64,000 nt of DNA. It comes from Tsukamurella pseudospumae. Lineage in GTDB: Bacteria > Actinomycetota > Actinomycetes > Mycobacteriales > Mycobacteriaceae. The notes beneath the pieces were generated by a model that saw only the letters and a program-made list of their open reading frames with translations, made no database searches and had not been told where the DNA came from. The number at the start of each line of letters is the position of its first letter. Position 1 is the first letter of the stretch. Shown here piece after piece: positions 33,774 through 43,206 of the stretch. Location of the stretch: positions 248,001 through 312,000 of the forward strand of contig NZ_LSRE01000012.1 in the NCBI RefSeq assembly GCF_001575205.1. The letters run 5' to 3'. A program made the position numbers and the translations under genes.

Positions 33774-34238
33774 TCAGCCCCGGTGCCGCACTTCGTACCC
33801 ACTGACCACGGACACGCGGTTGAACGCGTTGATCGTGACCGCGGCCCAGATGAGTACGGACGTCTGAGTCTCGTCGAGGACGTCCGTCGCGCGGTCGTAG
33901 GCGATGTCCGCGGCGTGATGCGGAGGCAGCGAGGTCACCAGCTCGGCGATCTCGAGCGCGGCGCGCTCCAGGTCGTCGAACAGGCCCGGGGCCTCGCGCC
34001 ACGCGGGCAGTACGTCGAGTTGCTGATCGCTGACGCCCGCGGCGCGCGCCGCCTGCGCGTGCAGGTTGAGGCAGAACGCGCAGCCGTTGAGCTGCGAGCA
34101 CCGCAGGTTCACCAATTCGATGACCCCGCGGCTCATCCCGGCCGCCTCCGCGGCCGCGGCCACCTCGGCCGAGACCGCGACGAGCTGCTTGTAGATCCGG
34201 GGTGAGGCCTTGTCGATCCGCACTCTCTGCGCTGGCAT
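33774..34238 (-). CDS. AhpD/carboxymuconolactone-decarboxylase-family protein
   Basis: This 154-residue helical protein has the redox motif GCAFCLNLH (Cys53, Cys56, His60) of the AhpD-like group. Such proteins are alkylhydroperoxidases or related thiol oxidoreductases; the presence of CxxC with the downstream His favours the peroxidase branch over the true decarboxylase. It is divergent from the pirin gene 18 bases away, which suggests shared stress regulation. Confidence 0.88.
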   Translation of the reverse strand: MPAQRVRIDKASPRIYKQLVAVSAEVAAAAEAAGMSRGVIELVNLRCSQLNGCAFCLNLHAQAARAAGVSDQQLDVLPAWREAPGLFDDLERAALEIAELVTSLPPHHAADIAYDRATDVLDETQTSVLIWAAVTINAFNRVSVVSGYEVRHRG

Positions 34239-34256
34239 GGCACTAGGCTAGCCGCT

Positions 34257-35249
34257 ATGAGCAACGTCGACCGGACGCCCGAAGAGGTCGAGTGCGGGGC
34301 CACGGCTCCGAGCGCCGGAGTGGAGGTGATCGAGGCCCGGGAGGTGCCGCTCGGCGGCCCTCGGGCGATGACGGTGCGCCGCACCCTTCCCACGCACGAG
34401 CGCTCGATGATCGGTGCGTGGTGCTTCGCCGACCACTACGGCCCCGACGAGGTGGATCGCTCCGGCGGGATGAACGTCCCGCCGCACCCGCACACCGGTC
34501 TGCAGACCGTGAGCTGGCTGTTCGAGGGCGAGATCGAACACCGCGACAGCGCGGGCGTCGAGGCGCCCGTCCTGCCCGGCGAGCTCAACCTGATGTCCGC
34601 CGGCTCCGGCATCAGCCACTCCGAGGTGTCCACGCCCGAGACCACGATGCTCCACGGCGTGCAGCTGTGGCTCGCGCTACCGGACCGGGTACGTAACGCC
34701 CACAACGGATTCCAACACTACGTGCCGCCCGTCGTGGAACTTCCCGACGTGCGCCCCGACGGTCCGGGCGGCACCGTGAAGGTGTTCATCGGCGAGCTCG
34801 CGGGCAGCTCCGCGGAGATCACCACCGCCACGCCGCTACTCGGCGCCGAGATCCACCTCGCGCCCGGTGCGCGCGTCGCGATCGCGGTGAACGAGGAGTT
34901 CGAGCACGGCGTTCTGCTCGACACGGAGCGTCTCCTGTTCGACGGGGTGGCCCTCACCCGGGGCGATCTCGGATACGCCGGGCCCGGCCTCGGCGGACTC
35001 CGGCTGCACAACCCCACCGATCGGCCCGCCCGCGTGATCCTGCTGGGCGGTGCCCCGTTCGGGGAGGACATCGTGATGTGGTGGAACTTCGTCGGCCGCA
35101 GCCACGAGGAGATCGTCGGGTTCCGCGAGGAATGGGAGGCGCGGTCCGTGCGTTTCGGCGAAGTGAGCGGTTGGCGGGACGATCAGTACCTGCCCGCGCC
35201 GCCGTTGCCCACCACCCGCCTGAAACCGCGCACGAGGAGCACACGATGA
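34257..35249 (+). CDS. Pirin family protein
   Basis: This 330-residue bicupin has the pirin N-terminal metal site pattern PHPHTGLQTVSWLFEGEIEHRDS, then the GSGISHSE strand and LHGVQLWLALP, followed by the second cupin. Bacterial pirins include quercetinases and redox-linked regulators. It ends in an ATGA overlap with the small GNAT gene. Confidence 0.9.
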   Translation: MSNVDRTPEEVECGATAPSAGVEVIEAREVPLGGPRAMTVRRTLPTHERSMIGAWCFADHYGPDEVDRSGGMNVPPHPHTGLQTVSWLFEGEIEHRDSAGVEAPVLPGELNLMSAGSGISHSEVSTPETTMLHGVQLWLALPDRVRNAHNGFQHYVPPVVELPDVRPDGPGGTVKVFIGELAGSSAEITTATPLLGAEIHLAPGARVAIAVNEEFEHGVLLDTERLLFDGVALTRGDLGYAGPGLGGLRLHNPTDRPARVILLGGAPFGEDIVMWWNFVGRSHEEIVGFREEWEARSVRFGEVSGWRDDQYLPAPPLPTTRLKPRTRSTR

Positions 35250-35584
35250 CCGACAACACCGCTGATACCCAGGACGCCGTCACCGTCGCCCGGAACGACG
35301 CCGAGGGCCGCTACGAGGTCGCCGTGGGTGGCGAGCTCGCCGGATTCACCCTGTTCATCGACCACGGCGAGCAGCAGCGGATCTTCCCGCACACGGAGGT
35401 GTTCGAGCAGTTCGGCGGCCGCGGTCTCAGCTCCATCCTGATCCGTGACGCGCTCGCCGACACCCGTGCGGCGGGCAAGCACGTCGTCCCCGTGTGTCCG
35501 CTGGTCAAGAAGTACGTGATCAAGCATCCGGACGCCGCGGACGTCGACCCGGTCACGCCGGAGATCCTCGCCGCACTGCGCTGA
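35246..35584 (+). CDS. Small GNAT-like (YjdJ-type) acetyltransferase
   Basis: This 112-residue short GNAT of the YjdJ/Gcn5-related type has YEVAVGGELAGFTLFID, HTEVFEQFGGRGLSSILI (CoA-binding turn), and the closing VVPVCPLVKKYVIKHP. The ATG at 35246 overlaps the pirin stop. The substrate is unknown. Confidence 0.85.
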   Translation: MTDNTADTQDAVTVARNDAEGRYEVAVGGELAGFTLFIDHGEQQRIFPHTEVFEQFGGRGLSSILIRDALADTRAAGKHVVPVCPLVKKYVIKHPDAADVDPVTPEILAALR

Positions 35585-35691
35585 CCGGCGCCGTCCTCGG
35601 ACGCGTTCACAGGGAACTGCCAGCGAGTCGTCAGAGTCCTGGGCGTCGCACGGTGCACGATGGCGTGGTGTCCAGCGTGAAAGACGAACCC

Positions 35692-36375
35692 ATGCCCCGC
35701 GTCCTCGTCGTCGACGACGAGCAGAGCATCCGGGAGCTGCTGCAGGTCAGCCTCAAGTTCCAGGGCTTCGAGGTGGCCGTGGCCCCGGACGGGCCGGCCG
35801 CGCTCGACAAGGTGCGGGCCTTCCGTCCGGACGTCATGGTGCTCGACATCATGATGCCGGGGATGGACGGGCTCGGGTTGCTCAAGCGGCTGCGCCAGGA
35901 CGGCGTCGAGGCGCCCGCGCTGTTCCTCACCGCACGGGACTCGATCGAGGACAAGGTCGCGGGACTGACCCTGGGCGGCGACGACTACGTCACCAAGCCG
36001 TTCAGCCTCGAGGAGGTGGTGGCGCGGATCAATGTGCTGCTGCGCCGCAGTGGCTTCGGTGAGAGCGAGGCGTCCGCGCGGCTGGTCTTCGCCGATCTGG
36101 AGCTCGACGACGAGACCCATGAGGTGTGGAAGGCGGGGGAGCTGGTCTCTCTCTCACCGACGGAGTTCACCCTGCTGCGGTACTTCATGGTCAACGCCGG
36201 CGTTGTGCTGTCGAAGCCACGGATCCTGGATCACGTGTGGCACTACGACTTCGGCGGTGACGTCAACGTCGTCGAGTCCTATGTCTCGTACCTGCGCCGC
36301 AAGGTCGACACCGGCGAGACCCGCCTGATCCACACGCTGCGCGGCGTGGGCTACGTGCTGCGCGAACCCCGGTAG
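35692..36375 (+). CDS. phoP: Response regulator PhoP
   Basis: This 227-residue OmpR-family regulator matches mycobacterial PhoP along most of its length: SLKFQGFEV, FLTARDSIEDKVAGLTLGG, the HTH segment TEFTLLRYFMVNAG and the invariant DFGGDVNVVESYVSYLRRK. The phospho-acceptor is Asp52 (LDIMMPGMD). GTG starts at 35668 or 35677 would add five to eight residues. In mycobacteria PhoP controls envelope lipids, pH response and secretion. It lies eight bases upstream of the kinase. Confidence 0.92.
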   Translation: MPRVLVVDDEQSIRELLQVSLKFQGFEVAVAPDGPAALDKVRAFRPDVMVLDIMMPGMDGLGLLKRLRQDGVEAPALFLTARDSIEDKVAGLTLGGDDYVTKPFSLEEVVARINVLLRRSGFGESEASARLVFADLELDDETHEVWKAGELVSLSPTEFTLLRYFMVNAGVVLSKPRILDHVWHYDFGGDVNVVESYVSYLRRKVDTGETRLIHTLRGVGYVLREPR

Positions 36376-36382
36376 GCGCGCG

Positions 36383-37828
36383 GTGGGCTCACGCACCGGC
36401 GTCGTGTCCCGGGTCCCACTGCGCTTCTCCCTCGTCGCGCTGGTGGTGGGGCTCGTCTTCCTCGGCCTGCTCGCTTCGGGCACGGCGCTGACCGCGGCGA
36501 TGCAGGACCGCCTGCTGTCCCGCGAGGACCAGACGCTGCGGCAGGCCGCCGACACCTGGGCCCGGCCGAAGCCGAACCTGCCCGAGCCTGTCCGCGGTGG
36601 GAAGCCGCCACCCACCCGCTTCTACCAGGCCGTCTTCCTCCCCGACGGGACGCAGCTGCAGATCAGCAATCCCGATTTCACGGAGCGACCCGACCTGTCG
36701 GGCCTCGACGATCTGCACGGCGACGCCGTGACGGTGCGGTCGGTGGGCGGTAAGGGTCCGCAGTGGCGAGTGGTGCAGTCGAGCTCCCAGTACGGCGTCG
36801 CTTACGTCGCCGTGACCCTCTCGGAGGTCGAATCGACGCTGCGCGCGATGGTGGCCCTCGAACTGCTGATCGGCGGCGGCGTGCTCATCGTCGCGGGCGG
36901 GCTCGGCTACCTCGTGGTGCGGCGATCGCTGCGGCCGCTGGAGGAGGTCGAGGCGACGGCGGAGGCGATCGCCGCGGGCGACCTCACCCGGCGCGTGCCC
37001 GAGGCGCCCGCGCACACGGAGGTGGGTCGCCTCTCGACGTCGATCAACACGATGCTGCACCAGGTCCAGGACTCGTTCGACCGCGTCGCGGCCTCGGAGG
37101 AGCACGCGCGCGCCGACGAGGAGCGGATGCGCCGGTTCGTCGGCGACGCCTCGCACGAGCTGCGCACGCCGCTCACGTCGATCCGCGGCTTCGCCGAGCT
37201 GTACCGGCAGGGCGCGACCGACGACACCGAGTTCGTCATGTCTCGCATCGAGTCCGAGGCGCAGCGGATGGGCCTGCTCGTCGAGGACCTGTTGATGCTG
37301 GCCCGGCTCGACGCGCGGCGGCCGTTGGCCGAGGACACCGTCGACGTCGTGGCGGTGGCCGACGACGTGGTCCACGCCGCGCAGGCCCGCGAGCCGGGCC
37401 GCGACATCGAGCTCGTCGTCGAACCCGACCCGGCGGACGCAACGGCTCCCGGCCCGGCGGTCGCCTCGGACCCGGGCACCGTCGAACTCACCGGCGACCG
37501 CGATCGGCTGCACCAGGTGGTCACCAACCTGGTCTCGAACGCGTTGCGGCACACGCCCGACGACGCCTCGGTGCGTGTCCGAGTGGCCGTTGCACCCGGC
37601 GCGGTGGTGCTGTCGGTCGCCGACACGGGGGAGGGCATGGATCCCGGCGAGGCCGCGCGCGTCTTCGAGCGGTTCTACCGTACTGACTCCTCGCGCAGTC
37701 GCGGCAGCGGCGGCGCCGGCCTGGGGCTGTCGATCGTGCAGAGCATCGTCGAGCGGCACGGGGGCACCGTCACCGTCGAGACGGCCCCGGGGGAGGGTGC
37801 GACCTTCACGGTGCGCCTGCCGCGCTGA
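36383..37828 (+). CDS. phoR: Sensor histidine kinase PhoR
   Basis: This 481-residue kinase has a first membrane helix (FSLVALVVGLVFLGLLASGTAL), a periplasmic domain of about 120 residues, a second helix near 160-185, then HAMP (RRSLRPLEEVEATAEAIAAG). The H-box is GDASHELRTPLTSIRGF (His about 257), the N-box LVSNALRHT, and the G boxes DTGEGMDPG and GGAGLGLSIV. The start is GTG 36383. It is the partner of PhoP. Confidence 0.9.
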   Translation: MGSRTGVVSRVPLRFSLVALVVGLVFLGLLASGTALTAAMQDRLLSREDQTLRQAADTWARPKPNLPEPVRGGKPPPTRFYQAVFLPDGTQLQISNPDFTERPDLSGLDDLHGDAVTVRSVGGKGPQWRVVQSSSQYGVAYVAVTLSEVESTLRAMVALELLIGGGVLIVAGGLGYLVVRRSLRPLEEVEATAEAIAAGDLTRRVPEAPAHTEVGRLSTSINTMLHQVQDSFDRVAASEEHARADEERMRRFVGDASHELRTPLTSIRGFAELYRQGATDDTEFVMSRIESEAQRMGLLVEDLLMLARLDARRPLAEDTVDVVAVADDVVHAAQAREPGRDIELVVEPDPADATAPGPAVASDPGTVELTGDRDRLHQVVTNLVSNALRHTPDDASVRVRVAVAPGAVVLSVADTGEGMDPGEAARVFERFYRTDSSRSRGSGGAGLGLSIVQSIVERHGGTVTVETAPGEGATFTVRLPR

Positions 37829-37831
37829 TCC

Positions 37832-38233
37832 CTACTCCGCGGCGAGCGCCTCGACGATCTTGGTCTGCGCCTCGTCCAGCGACTCCGCGGTGGGGCTCGC
37901 ATCGACCTGTCCGAAGTCGAAATCGGTGAGGCCGTACGCGGGAAAGACATGCAGGTGCAGGTGCGGGACCTCGAATCCGGCGACGATCAGGCCCGCGCGC
38001 GGAGCGTCGAACGCGCGCTTGACGGCCCGGCCCAGCTTGCGCGCGACGCCGTTCAGGTGCGCCCACAGCTCGTCGTCGATGGACTCCCAGTTGTCCACCT
38101 CCGCGCGGGGCACCACGAGCACGTGGCCCTGCGTGAGCGGCGCGATGGTCAGGAACGCCACCACGGAATCGTCCTGGTACACGAACCGCCCGGGGAGCTC
38201 GCCGGCGATGATCTTCGAGAACACGGTTGCCAT
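37832..38233 (-). CDS. HIT-family hydrolase
   Basis: This 133-residue protein has the histidine triad HLHLHVF at residues 91-97, the N-terminal [15 protein letters not shown] and the phosphate-binding GHVLVVPR. It is probably a dinucleotide or nucleoside-phosphoramidate hydrolase. It ends four bases from the convergent phoR stop and lies nine bases downstream of the ArsR-like gene. Confidence 0.92.
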   Translation of the reverse strand: MATVFSKIIAGELPGRFVYQDDSVVAFLTIAPLTQGHVLVVPRAEVDNWESIDDELWAHLNGVARKLGRAVKRAFDAPRAGLIVAGFEVPHLHLHVFPAYGLTDFDFGQVDASPTAESLDEAQTKIVEALAAE

Positions 38234-38242
38234 GGGGCCAGG

Positions 38243-38722
38243 CTATCGGAGCAGCCCACCGATGTCCGCGGACGCCAACAACGCCACGAGGATCGGCACG
38301 ACGCGCTGCGGCGCGACCGCGTACTGACCGCGCGCCCCTTTCTCCACGACGCCCGCGGCCGTGAGAGTGCCCAGGTGGTGGTACAGCTGGCCCTTGGACC
38401 CGCCGTCCACCCGCTCCATCAGCTCCGCCGCCGTGCGCGGCCCGCCCAGCAGGTCCTGCACGAGCGCGAGTCGCGCGGGGTGGCCCAGCGCGGCCAGTAC
38501 AGGGGCGAGGCGCTCCGGCGGCATCGCCGCGAGCGCGCCCGCGGAGTAGTCGATGCGCCAGCACACCTCGCCGTCGAGGCGCACGTCGCCGGCGTACCCG
38601 ACGGTGCCGCCGCCCGCTTCGGGTGCCCGTCCTGCGTCCTCCGGGCCCGACGGTGCGCCGATGGCCGCCTCGAGCGCTGCCACCCGCGCCTCGAGCCCGG
38701 CCAGGCGATCGTCGGTGGTCAT
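38243..38722 (-). CDS. ArsR-like winged-helix regulator
   Basis: This 159-residue protein has a short N-terminal coiled coil ([18 protein letters not shown]), a linker, then an ArsR-type HTH ([19 protein letters not shown]...TAAELMERV...[17 protein letters not shown]). It has no Cys metal-site pair, so metal sensing is unlikely. It is divergent from purD (about 100 bases) and could influence the purine genes; that is only positional. Confidence 0.8.
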   Translation of the reverse strand: MTTDDRLAGLEARVAALEAAIGAPSGPEDAGRAPEAGGGTVGYAGDVRLDGEVCWRIDYSAGALAAMPPERLAPVLAALGHPARLALVQDLLGGPRTAAELMERVDGGSKGQLYHHLGTLTAAGVVEKGARGQYAVAPQRVVPILVALLASADIGGLLR

Positions 38723-38822
38723 GGGGTCAGAATACGGGGCATCAGGCGCGGAGTGCGCAGGCCAGGCGCTCCCGGGCTGCGCGGTTGCCATGTCCGGAGT
38801 GGTCGCCGGTAAGGTCGTCGAC

Positions 38823-40061
38823 GTGCGAGTACTCGTCATCGGCACCGGCGGCCGCGAACACGCCCTCCTCGACGCGCTGGCTCGTGACCCGCAGGTCACC
38901 GAGCTGCATGCGGCCCCCGGGAATCCCGGCACCGCAGCGATCGCGACCAATCACCAGGTCGAGGCCTCCTCGGGCGACGAGGTGGCGGCCCTGGCCGAGC
39001 GCCTCGCCGCTGACCTCGTCGTGATCGGGCCGGAGGTTCCCCTCGTCCTCGGCGTCGCGGACGCGGTCCGCGCACGCGGCATCGCGGTCTTCGGCCCGTC
39101 CGCCGCCGCCGCGGCGATCGAGGGCTCGAAGGCCTTCGCCAAGGACGTCATGGAGGTCGCCGGCGTCCGCACCGCGCGCAGCGAGATCGTCGACAGTCCG
39201 GCGTCGATCGACGCGGCCCTGGACCGGTTCGGGCCCACCTGGGTGGTCAAGGACGACGGCCTCGCCGCGGGCAAGGGCGTCGTCGTCACCGCCGATCGCG
39301 CCGCCGCCCGCGCCCACGCCGCCGACCTCATCGAGTCCGGCCGGCCCGCCCTTCTCGAGTCCTTCCTGGACGGTCCCGAGGTGTCCCTGTTCTGCCTCGT
39401 CGACGGCGAGGACGTGGTGCCGCTGCTGCCCGCGCAGGACCACAAGCGCGTCGGTGACGGCGACACCGGCCCCAACACCGGCGGCATGGGCGCCTACGCC
39501 CCGCTCCCATGGCTCGCGGAGGGGGCCGTCGACGAGATCGTCGAGACCGTCGTGCGCCCCGTCGCCCGCGAGATGGTGCGGCGCGGCGTGCCCTTCTCCG
39601 GCCTGCTCTACGCCGGCCTCGCGATGGGGTCCGAGGGGCCCGCCGTCGTCGAGTTCAACTGCCGCTTCGGCGACCCCGAGACGCAGGCCGTGTTGAGCCT
39701 CCTCGAGTCGCCCCTGGGCGAGGCGCTCAACGCGACCGCCACTGGCACGCTGGGCGCACTGCCCCCGCTCCGATGGCGCGACGGTGCCGCCATCACCGTG
39801 GTGCTCGCCGCCGAGAACTATCCGGCGTCGCCCCGGAAGGGCGATGTCATCACCGGCGCCGACGGCGCGGGGATCTATCACGCGGGCACGGCCCTCGACG
39901 GCGAGGGCCGGCTGGTCTCCAACGGAGGCCGCGTCCTCAACGTCGTCGGCGTCGGCGACGACCTCGCGGCGGCCCGCGCGGACGCGTACGCGAAACTCGA
40001 CCGGATCAAGCTGCCGGGCAGTCATTTCCGGACGGATATCGGATACCAGGCGTTGCAGTAG
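38823..40061 (+). CDS. purD: Phosphoribosylamine-glycine ligase
   Basis: This 412-residue ATP-grasp enzyme makes glycinamide ribonucleotide. It has [13 protein letters not shown] at the N-terminus, [34 protein letters not shown] and [12 protein letters not shown]. The start is GTG 38823. It begins a purine block with purB and purC on the same strand. Confidence 0.96.
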   Translation: MRVLVIGTGGREHALLDALARDPQVTELHAAPGNPGTAAIATNHQVEASSGDEVAALAERLAADLVVIGPEVPLVLGVADAVRARGIAVFGPSAAAAAIEGSKAFAKDVMEVAGVRTARSEIVDSPASIDAALDRFGPTWVVKDDGLAAGKGVVVTADRAAARAHAADLIESGRPALLESFLDGPEVSLFCLVDGEDVVPLLPAQDHKRVGDGDTGPNTGGMGAYAPLPWLAEGAVDEIVETVVRPVAREMVRRGVPFSGLLYAGLAMGSEGPAVVEFNCRFGDPETQAVLSLLESPLGEALNATATGTLGALPPLRWRDGAAITVVLAAENYPASPRKGDVITGADGAGIYHAGTALDGEGRLVSNGGRVLNVVGVGDDLAAARADAYAKLDRIKLPGSHFRTDIGYQALQ

Positions 40062-40139
40062 CGCATTTGTGCTCGTCGCCGACGATGACGTCGGACGATT
40101 TGATCGAAAAGGTCTGGCCGGGCGGGGCGTGCTGGCAGC

Positions 40140-40751
40140 ATGTCTCAGATGACAGCCGCGACCACGCCCAAGGGTGAGCGCCGGCGCGCGGCCCTGGTGG
40201 CGGCGGCCGGGGAACTCCTCGTCGAGGGTGGCTTCGAGTCGGTCCGGCACCGCGCGGTGGCGCACCGGGCGCACATTCCCCTGGCGGCCACCACCTACTA
40301 CTTCGAGTCCCTGGGGGACCTGCTCTCCAACGCGGTCGCCTACGCGGGCGAGCTCGACACCGCCGCGATCCGCGGCCGGGTCGACGCGGTGAGCAGGCGC
40401 CGCCGCGGTGACGCGGCGCTGGCGAAACTGTTGGCAGCGGTGTTCTTCGCGTCGGACACGGAGGCCGAGCGCGGCGCGCTGGTGTCCCGGTACGAGCGGT
40501 TGGTGCTGTGCACGCGGGACCCCGAGCTCACCCGGCTGCAGGCCCAGACACGGAACGTGCTGGCGGACCTGCACGCCGAGGTTCTCGACAGGTCCGGGCG
40601 GCGGGCCGACAGGCCCTGCGTGGACCGACTGATGGCCATCGAGGACGGTGCCGCCCTCGCGGCCTTCACCACGCCGGGCGCGGACGTCAACCGCGCGATC
40701 CGGGACGCCCTCGCTGCCGTCGTCGACGATCTGGCGCCCGTCCTGCCGTAG
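40140..40751 (+). CDS. TetR-family regulator
   Basis: This 203-residue protein has an N-terminal HTH (RRAALVAAAGELLVEGGFESVRHRAVAHRAHIPLAATTYYF), the TetR pattern with the closing YYF-SLGDLL. The C-terminal ligand domain is generic. It sits between purD and purB on the same strand, so it may be co-transcribed with purine genes. The ligand is unknown. Starts are ATG 40140 or 40149. Confidence 0.87.
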   Translation: MSQMTAATTPKGERRRAALVAAAGELLVEGGFESVRHRAVAHRAHIPLAATTYYFESLGDLLSNAVAYAGELDTAAIRGRVDAVSRRRRGDAALAKLLAAVFFASDTEAERGALVSRYERLVLCTRDPELTRLQAQTRNVLADLHAEVLDRSGRRADRPCVDRLMAIEDGAALAAFTTPGADVNRAIRDALAAVVDDLAPVLP

Positions 40752-40801
40752 GGCTTCCTTCCGTGGACGGCCGAGCGAGTCGTGCATGAGACAATCGGCT
40801 G

Positions 40802-42229
40802 GTGAGCACTCCCCGCATCCCCGACGTCCTCGCCAACCGCTACGCCAGCCCGCGCATGCGCGAGCTGTGGTCGCCCGAGTACAAGATCGTGCTGGAGCGC
40901 CAGCTGTGGATCGCGGTGCTCAAGGCGCAGCGCGACCTCGGGATCGACGTACCCGCAGGTGCCGTCGAGGCGTACGAGAAGGTCGTCGACCAGGTCGATC
41001 TCGCGTCGATCGCCGAGCGCGAGCGGATCACCCGGCATGACGTGAAGGCGCGGATCGAGGAGTTCAGCGACCTCGCCGGCTTCGAGCAGATCCACAAGGG
41101 CATGACCAGCCGTGACCTCACGGAGAACGTCGAGCAGCTGCAGGTGCTCCGATCGCTCGAGTACGTGCGCGATCACGCCGTCGCCGTCGCCGCCCGGCTC
41201 GCCGAGCGCGCCGCGCAGTACTCCTCGGTCGTGATGGCGGGTCGCTCGCACAACGTCGCGGCGCAGGCCACCACGCTCGGCAAGCGTTTCGCCTCCGCCG
41301 CGAACGAGTTGCTGGTGGCGATCGCCCGCCTCGAGGACCTCATCGGCCGGTACCCGCTGCGCGGCATCAAGGGCCCGATGGGCACCTCGCAGGACATGCT
41401 CGACCTGCTCGGCGGCGACGCGTCCAAGCTGGCGTCACTGGAGGAGCGGGTCGCGGCGCACCTCGGCTTCTCGCAGTCCTTCGTGTCGGTGGGCCAGGTC
41501 TACCCGCGGTCGCTCGACCACGACGTGGTGAGCGCACTGGTCCAGGTGGCGGCGGCACCGTCGTCCCTCGCGACGACGATCCGGCTCATGGCCGGGCACG
41601 AGCTGGTCACCGAGGGCTTCCAGCCCGGTCAGGTGGGCAGCTCCGCGATGCCGCACAAGATGAACACCCGCTCCTGCGAGCGCGTCAACGGCCTCGCGGT
41701 GATCCTGCGCGGCTTCGGGTCGATGGCGGCGGAGATGGCCGGCGCGCAGTGGAACGAGGGCGATGTCTTCTGCTCCGTGATCCGCCGTGTGGCGCTGCCG
41801 GATTCGTTCTTCGCGATCGACGGCCTCTTCGAGACCTTCCTGACGGTGCTCGAGGAGTTCGGCGCCTACCCCGCGGTGATCTCCAACGAGCTCGACCGGT
41901 ACCTGCCCTTCCTCGCCACCACCCGGGTGCTCATGGCCGCGGTGCGGGCGGGCGTCGGCCGCGAGACGGCGCACGAGGTCATCAAGGAGCACGCCGTCGC
42001 GGTGGCGCTGGCGATGCGCGAGGAGGGCCGCGAGCCGGATCTGCTCGACCGCCTCGCGGGCGACTCCCGCCTGGGGCTCTCGCGCGTCCAACTCGACGAG
42101 GCCCTCGCCGACCGCGCCGCCTTCACCGGTGCCGCGGAGGCCCAGGTGGCGCAGGTCGTCGCCGAGGTCGAGGCCCTCGTCGTGAAGTACCCGGCCGCCG
42201 CCGGCTACAGCCCCGCCCCCATCCTCTAA
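40802..42229 (+). CDS. purB: Adenylosuccinate lyase
   Basis: This 475-residue lyase of the fumarase/aspartase superfamily cleaves SAICAR and adenylosuccinate. It has TSRDLTENVEQLQ, RSHNVAAQATTLGKR and the signature SSAMPHKMN. The start is GTG 40802. The stop codon lies five bases before the hairpin element that separates it from purC. Confidence 0.95.
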   Translation: MSTPRIPDVLANRYASPRMRELWSPEYKIVLERQLWIAVLKAQRDLGIDVPAGAVEAYEKVVDQVDLASIAERERITRHDVKARIEEFSDLAGFEQIHKGMTSRDLTENVEQLQVLRSLEYVRDHAVAVAARLAERAAQYSSVVMAGRSHNVAAQATTLGKRFASAANELLVAIARLEDLIGRYPLRGIKGPMGTSQDMLDLLGGDASKLASLEERVAAHLGFSQSFVSVGQVYPRSLDHDVVSALVQVAAAPSSLATTIRLMAGHELVTEGFQPGQVGSSAMPHKMNTRSCERVNGLAVILRGFGSMAAEMAGAQWNEGDVFCSVIRRVALPDSFFAIDGLFETFLTVLEEFGAYPAVISNELDRYLPFLATTRVLMAAVRAGVGRETAHEVIKEHAVAVALAMREEGREPDLLDRLAGDSRLGLSRVQLDEALADRAAFTGAAEAQVAQVVAEVEALVVKYPAAAGYSPAPIL

Positions 42230-42233
42230 CTCG

Positions 42234-42292
42234 ATTGAACACCGTTATGGAGAATCCGACCTGCGGGTTTCCTCTCCATAACGGTGTTCAAT
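42234..42292 (+). repeat. 59-bp hairpin element, copy 1 (purB/purC junction)
   Basis: The 20-base left arm ATTGAACACCGTTATGGAGA (42234-42253) and its exact complement (42273-42292) enclose a 19-base loop containing ACCTGCG. It begins five bases after the purB stop. The purC ribosome binding site (GGGAGGG, 42294-42300) follows two bases after it, and the start is GTG 42316. The arms are identical to copy 2 at 62378-62436. Arm GC content (8 of 20) is far below the window average. Confidence 0.9.
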
Positions 42293-42315
42293 TGGGAGGG
42301 CGATAGGGTGGCGGG

Positions 42316-43206
42316 GTGCGTCCTGAACTGAGCGAATACACGCCGATCTACTCGGGCAAGGTCCGCGAGCTGTACGCGGTGGACGACGAGCACCTGCTGC
42401 TCGTCGCGAGCGACCGGATCAGCGCCTACGACTACATCCTGGACACGCCGATCCCCGACAAGGGGCGCGTGCTCACGGCGATGTCCGTGTTCTTCTTCGA
42501 TGCGCTGGGCGTGCCGAACCACCTCGCGGGCCCGGCCGACGATCCCCGCATCCCCGAGGCGGTTTTCGGCCGCGCTCTGATCACCCGCCGCCTCGACATG
42601 GTGCCCGTCGAATGCGTGGCTCGCGGCTACCTCACGGGCTCCGGGCTCAAGGAGTACCGGGCGAACGGCGAGGTGTGCGGCGTGCCGCTGCCGGCCGGAC
42701 TGGTCGACGGCAGCCGCATCGATCCGCCGATCTTCACGCCCGCCACGAAGGCCGCTGTGGGCGATCACGATGAGAACGTCTCCTTCGAGCGGGTGGCGCA
42801 GGACGTCGGGCTCGAGTTGGCGACGCAGCTGCGCGAGCTCACCCTCGACGTCTACGCCCGTGGCGCCGATATCGCCCGCGATCGCGGGATCATCCTCGCG
42901 GACACCAAGTTCGAGTTCGGTCGCAGCTCCGACGGTGACCTCCTGCTCGCCGACGAGGTGCTCACGCCCGATTCGTCGCGCTACTGGGACGGTGCGCTGT
43001 ACGAACCGGGGAAGGCGTTGCCCAGCTTCGACAAGCAGATCGTCCGTGACTGGCTCACCAAGGAGTCCGGTTGGTCGACCGATGCGGGAACCCCGCCGCC
43101 GCCCCTTCCCGGTGACGTGGTGGAGCGCACCCGCGCCCGCTACATCGAGGCGTACGAGCGCATCTCGGGCCTGAGCTTCGCGGACTGGCCGGGCGGAGCC
43201 GCATGA
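42316..43206 (+). CDS. purC: SAICAR synthase
   Basis: This 296-residue phosphoribosylaminoimidazole-succinocarboxamide synthase has [28 protein letters not shown] at the start, [13 protein letters not shown], and [29 protein letters not shown]. The start is GTG 42316. Its 5' region is taken up by the hairpin element, so its expression may depend on it. It overlaps the S9 peptidase gene by four bases. Confidence 0.96.
   Translation: MRPELSEYTPIYSGKVRELYAVDDEHLLLVASDRISAYDYILDTPIPDKGRVLTAMSVFFFDALGVPNHLAGPADDPRIPEAVFGRALITRRLDMVPVECVARGYLTGSGLKEYRANGEVCGVPLPAGLVDGSRIDPPIFTPATKAAVGDHDENVSFERVAQDVGLELATQLRELTLDVYARGADIARDRGIILADTKFEFGRSSDGDLLLADEVLTPDSSRYWDGALYEPGKALPSFDKQIVRDWLTKESGWSTDAGTPPPPLPGDVVERTRARYIEAYERISGLSFADWPGGAA

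Noticed and set aside
42234-42292. Ordinary rho-independent terminator after purB
   Set aside because: The stem is AT-rich for this genome, has a 19-base loop, no T-run, and is repeated with identical arms at another locus. A simple terminator would not be conserved in sequence.
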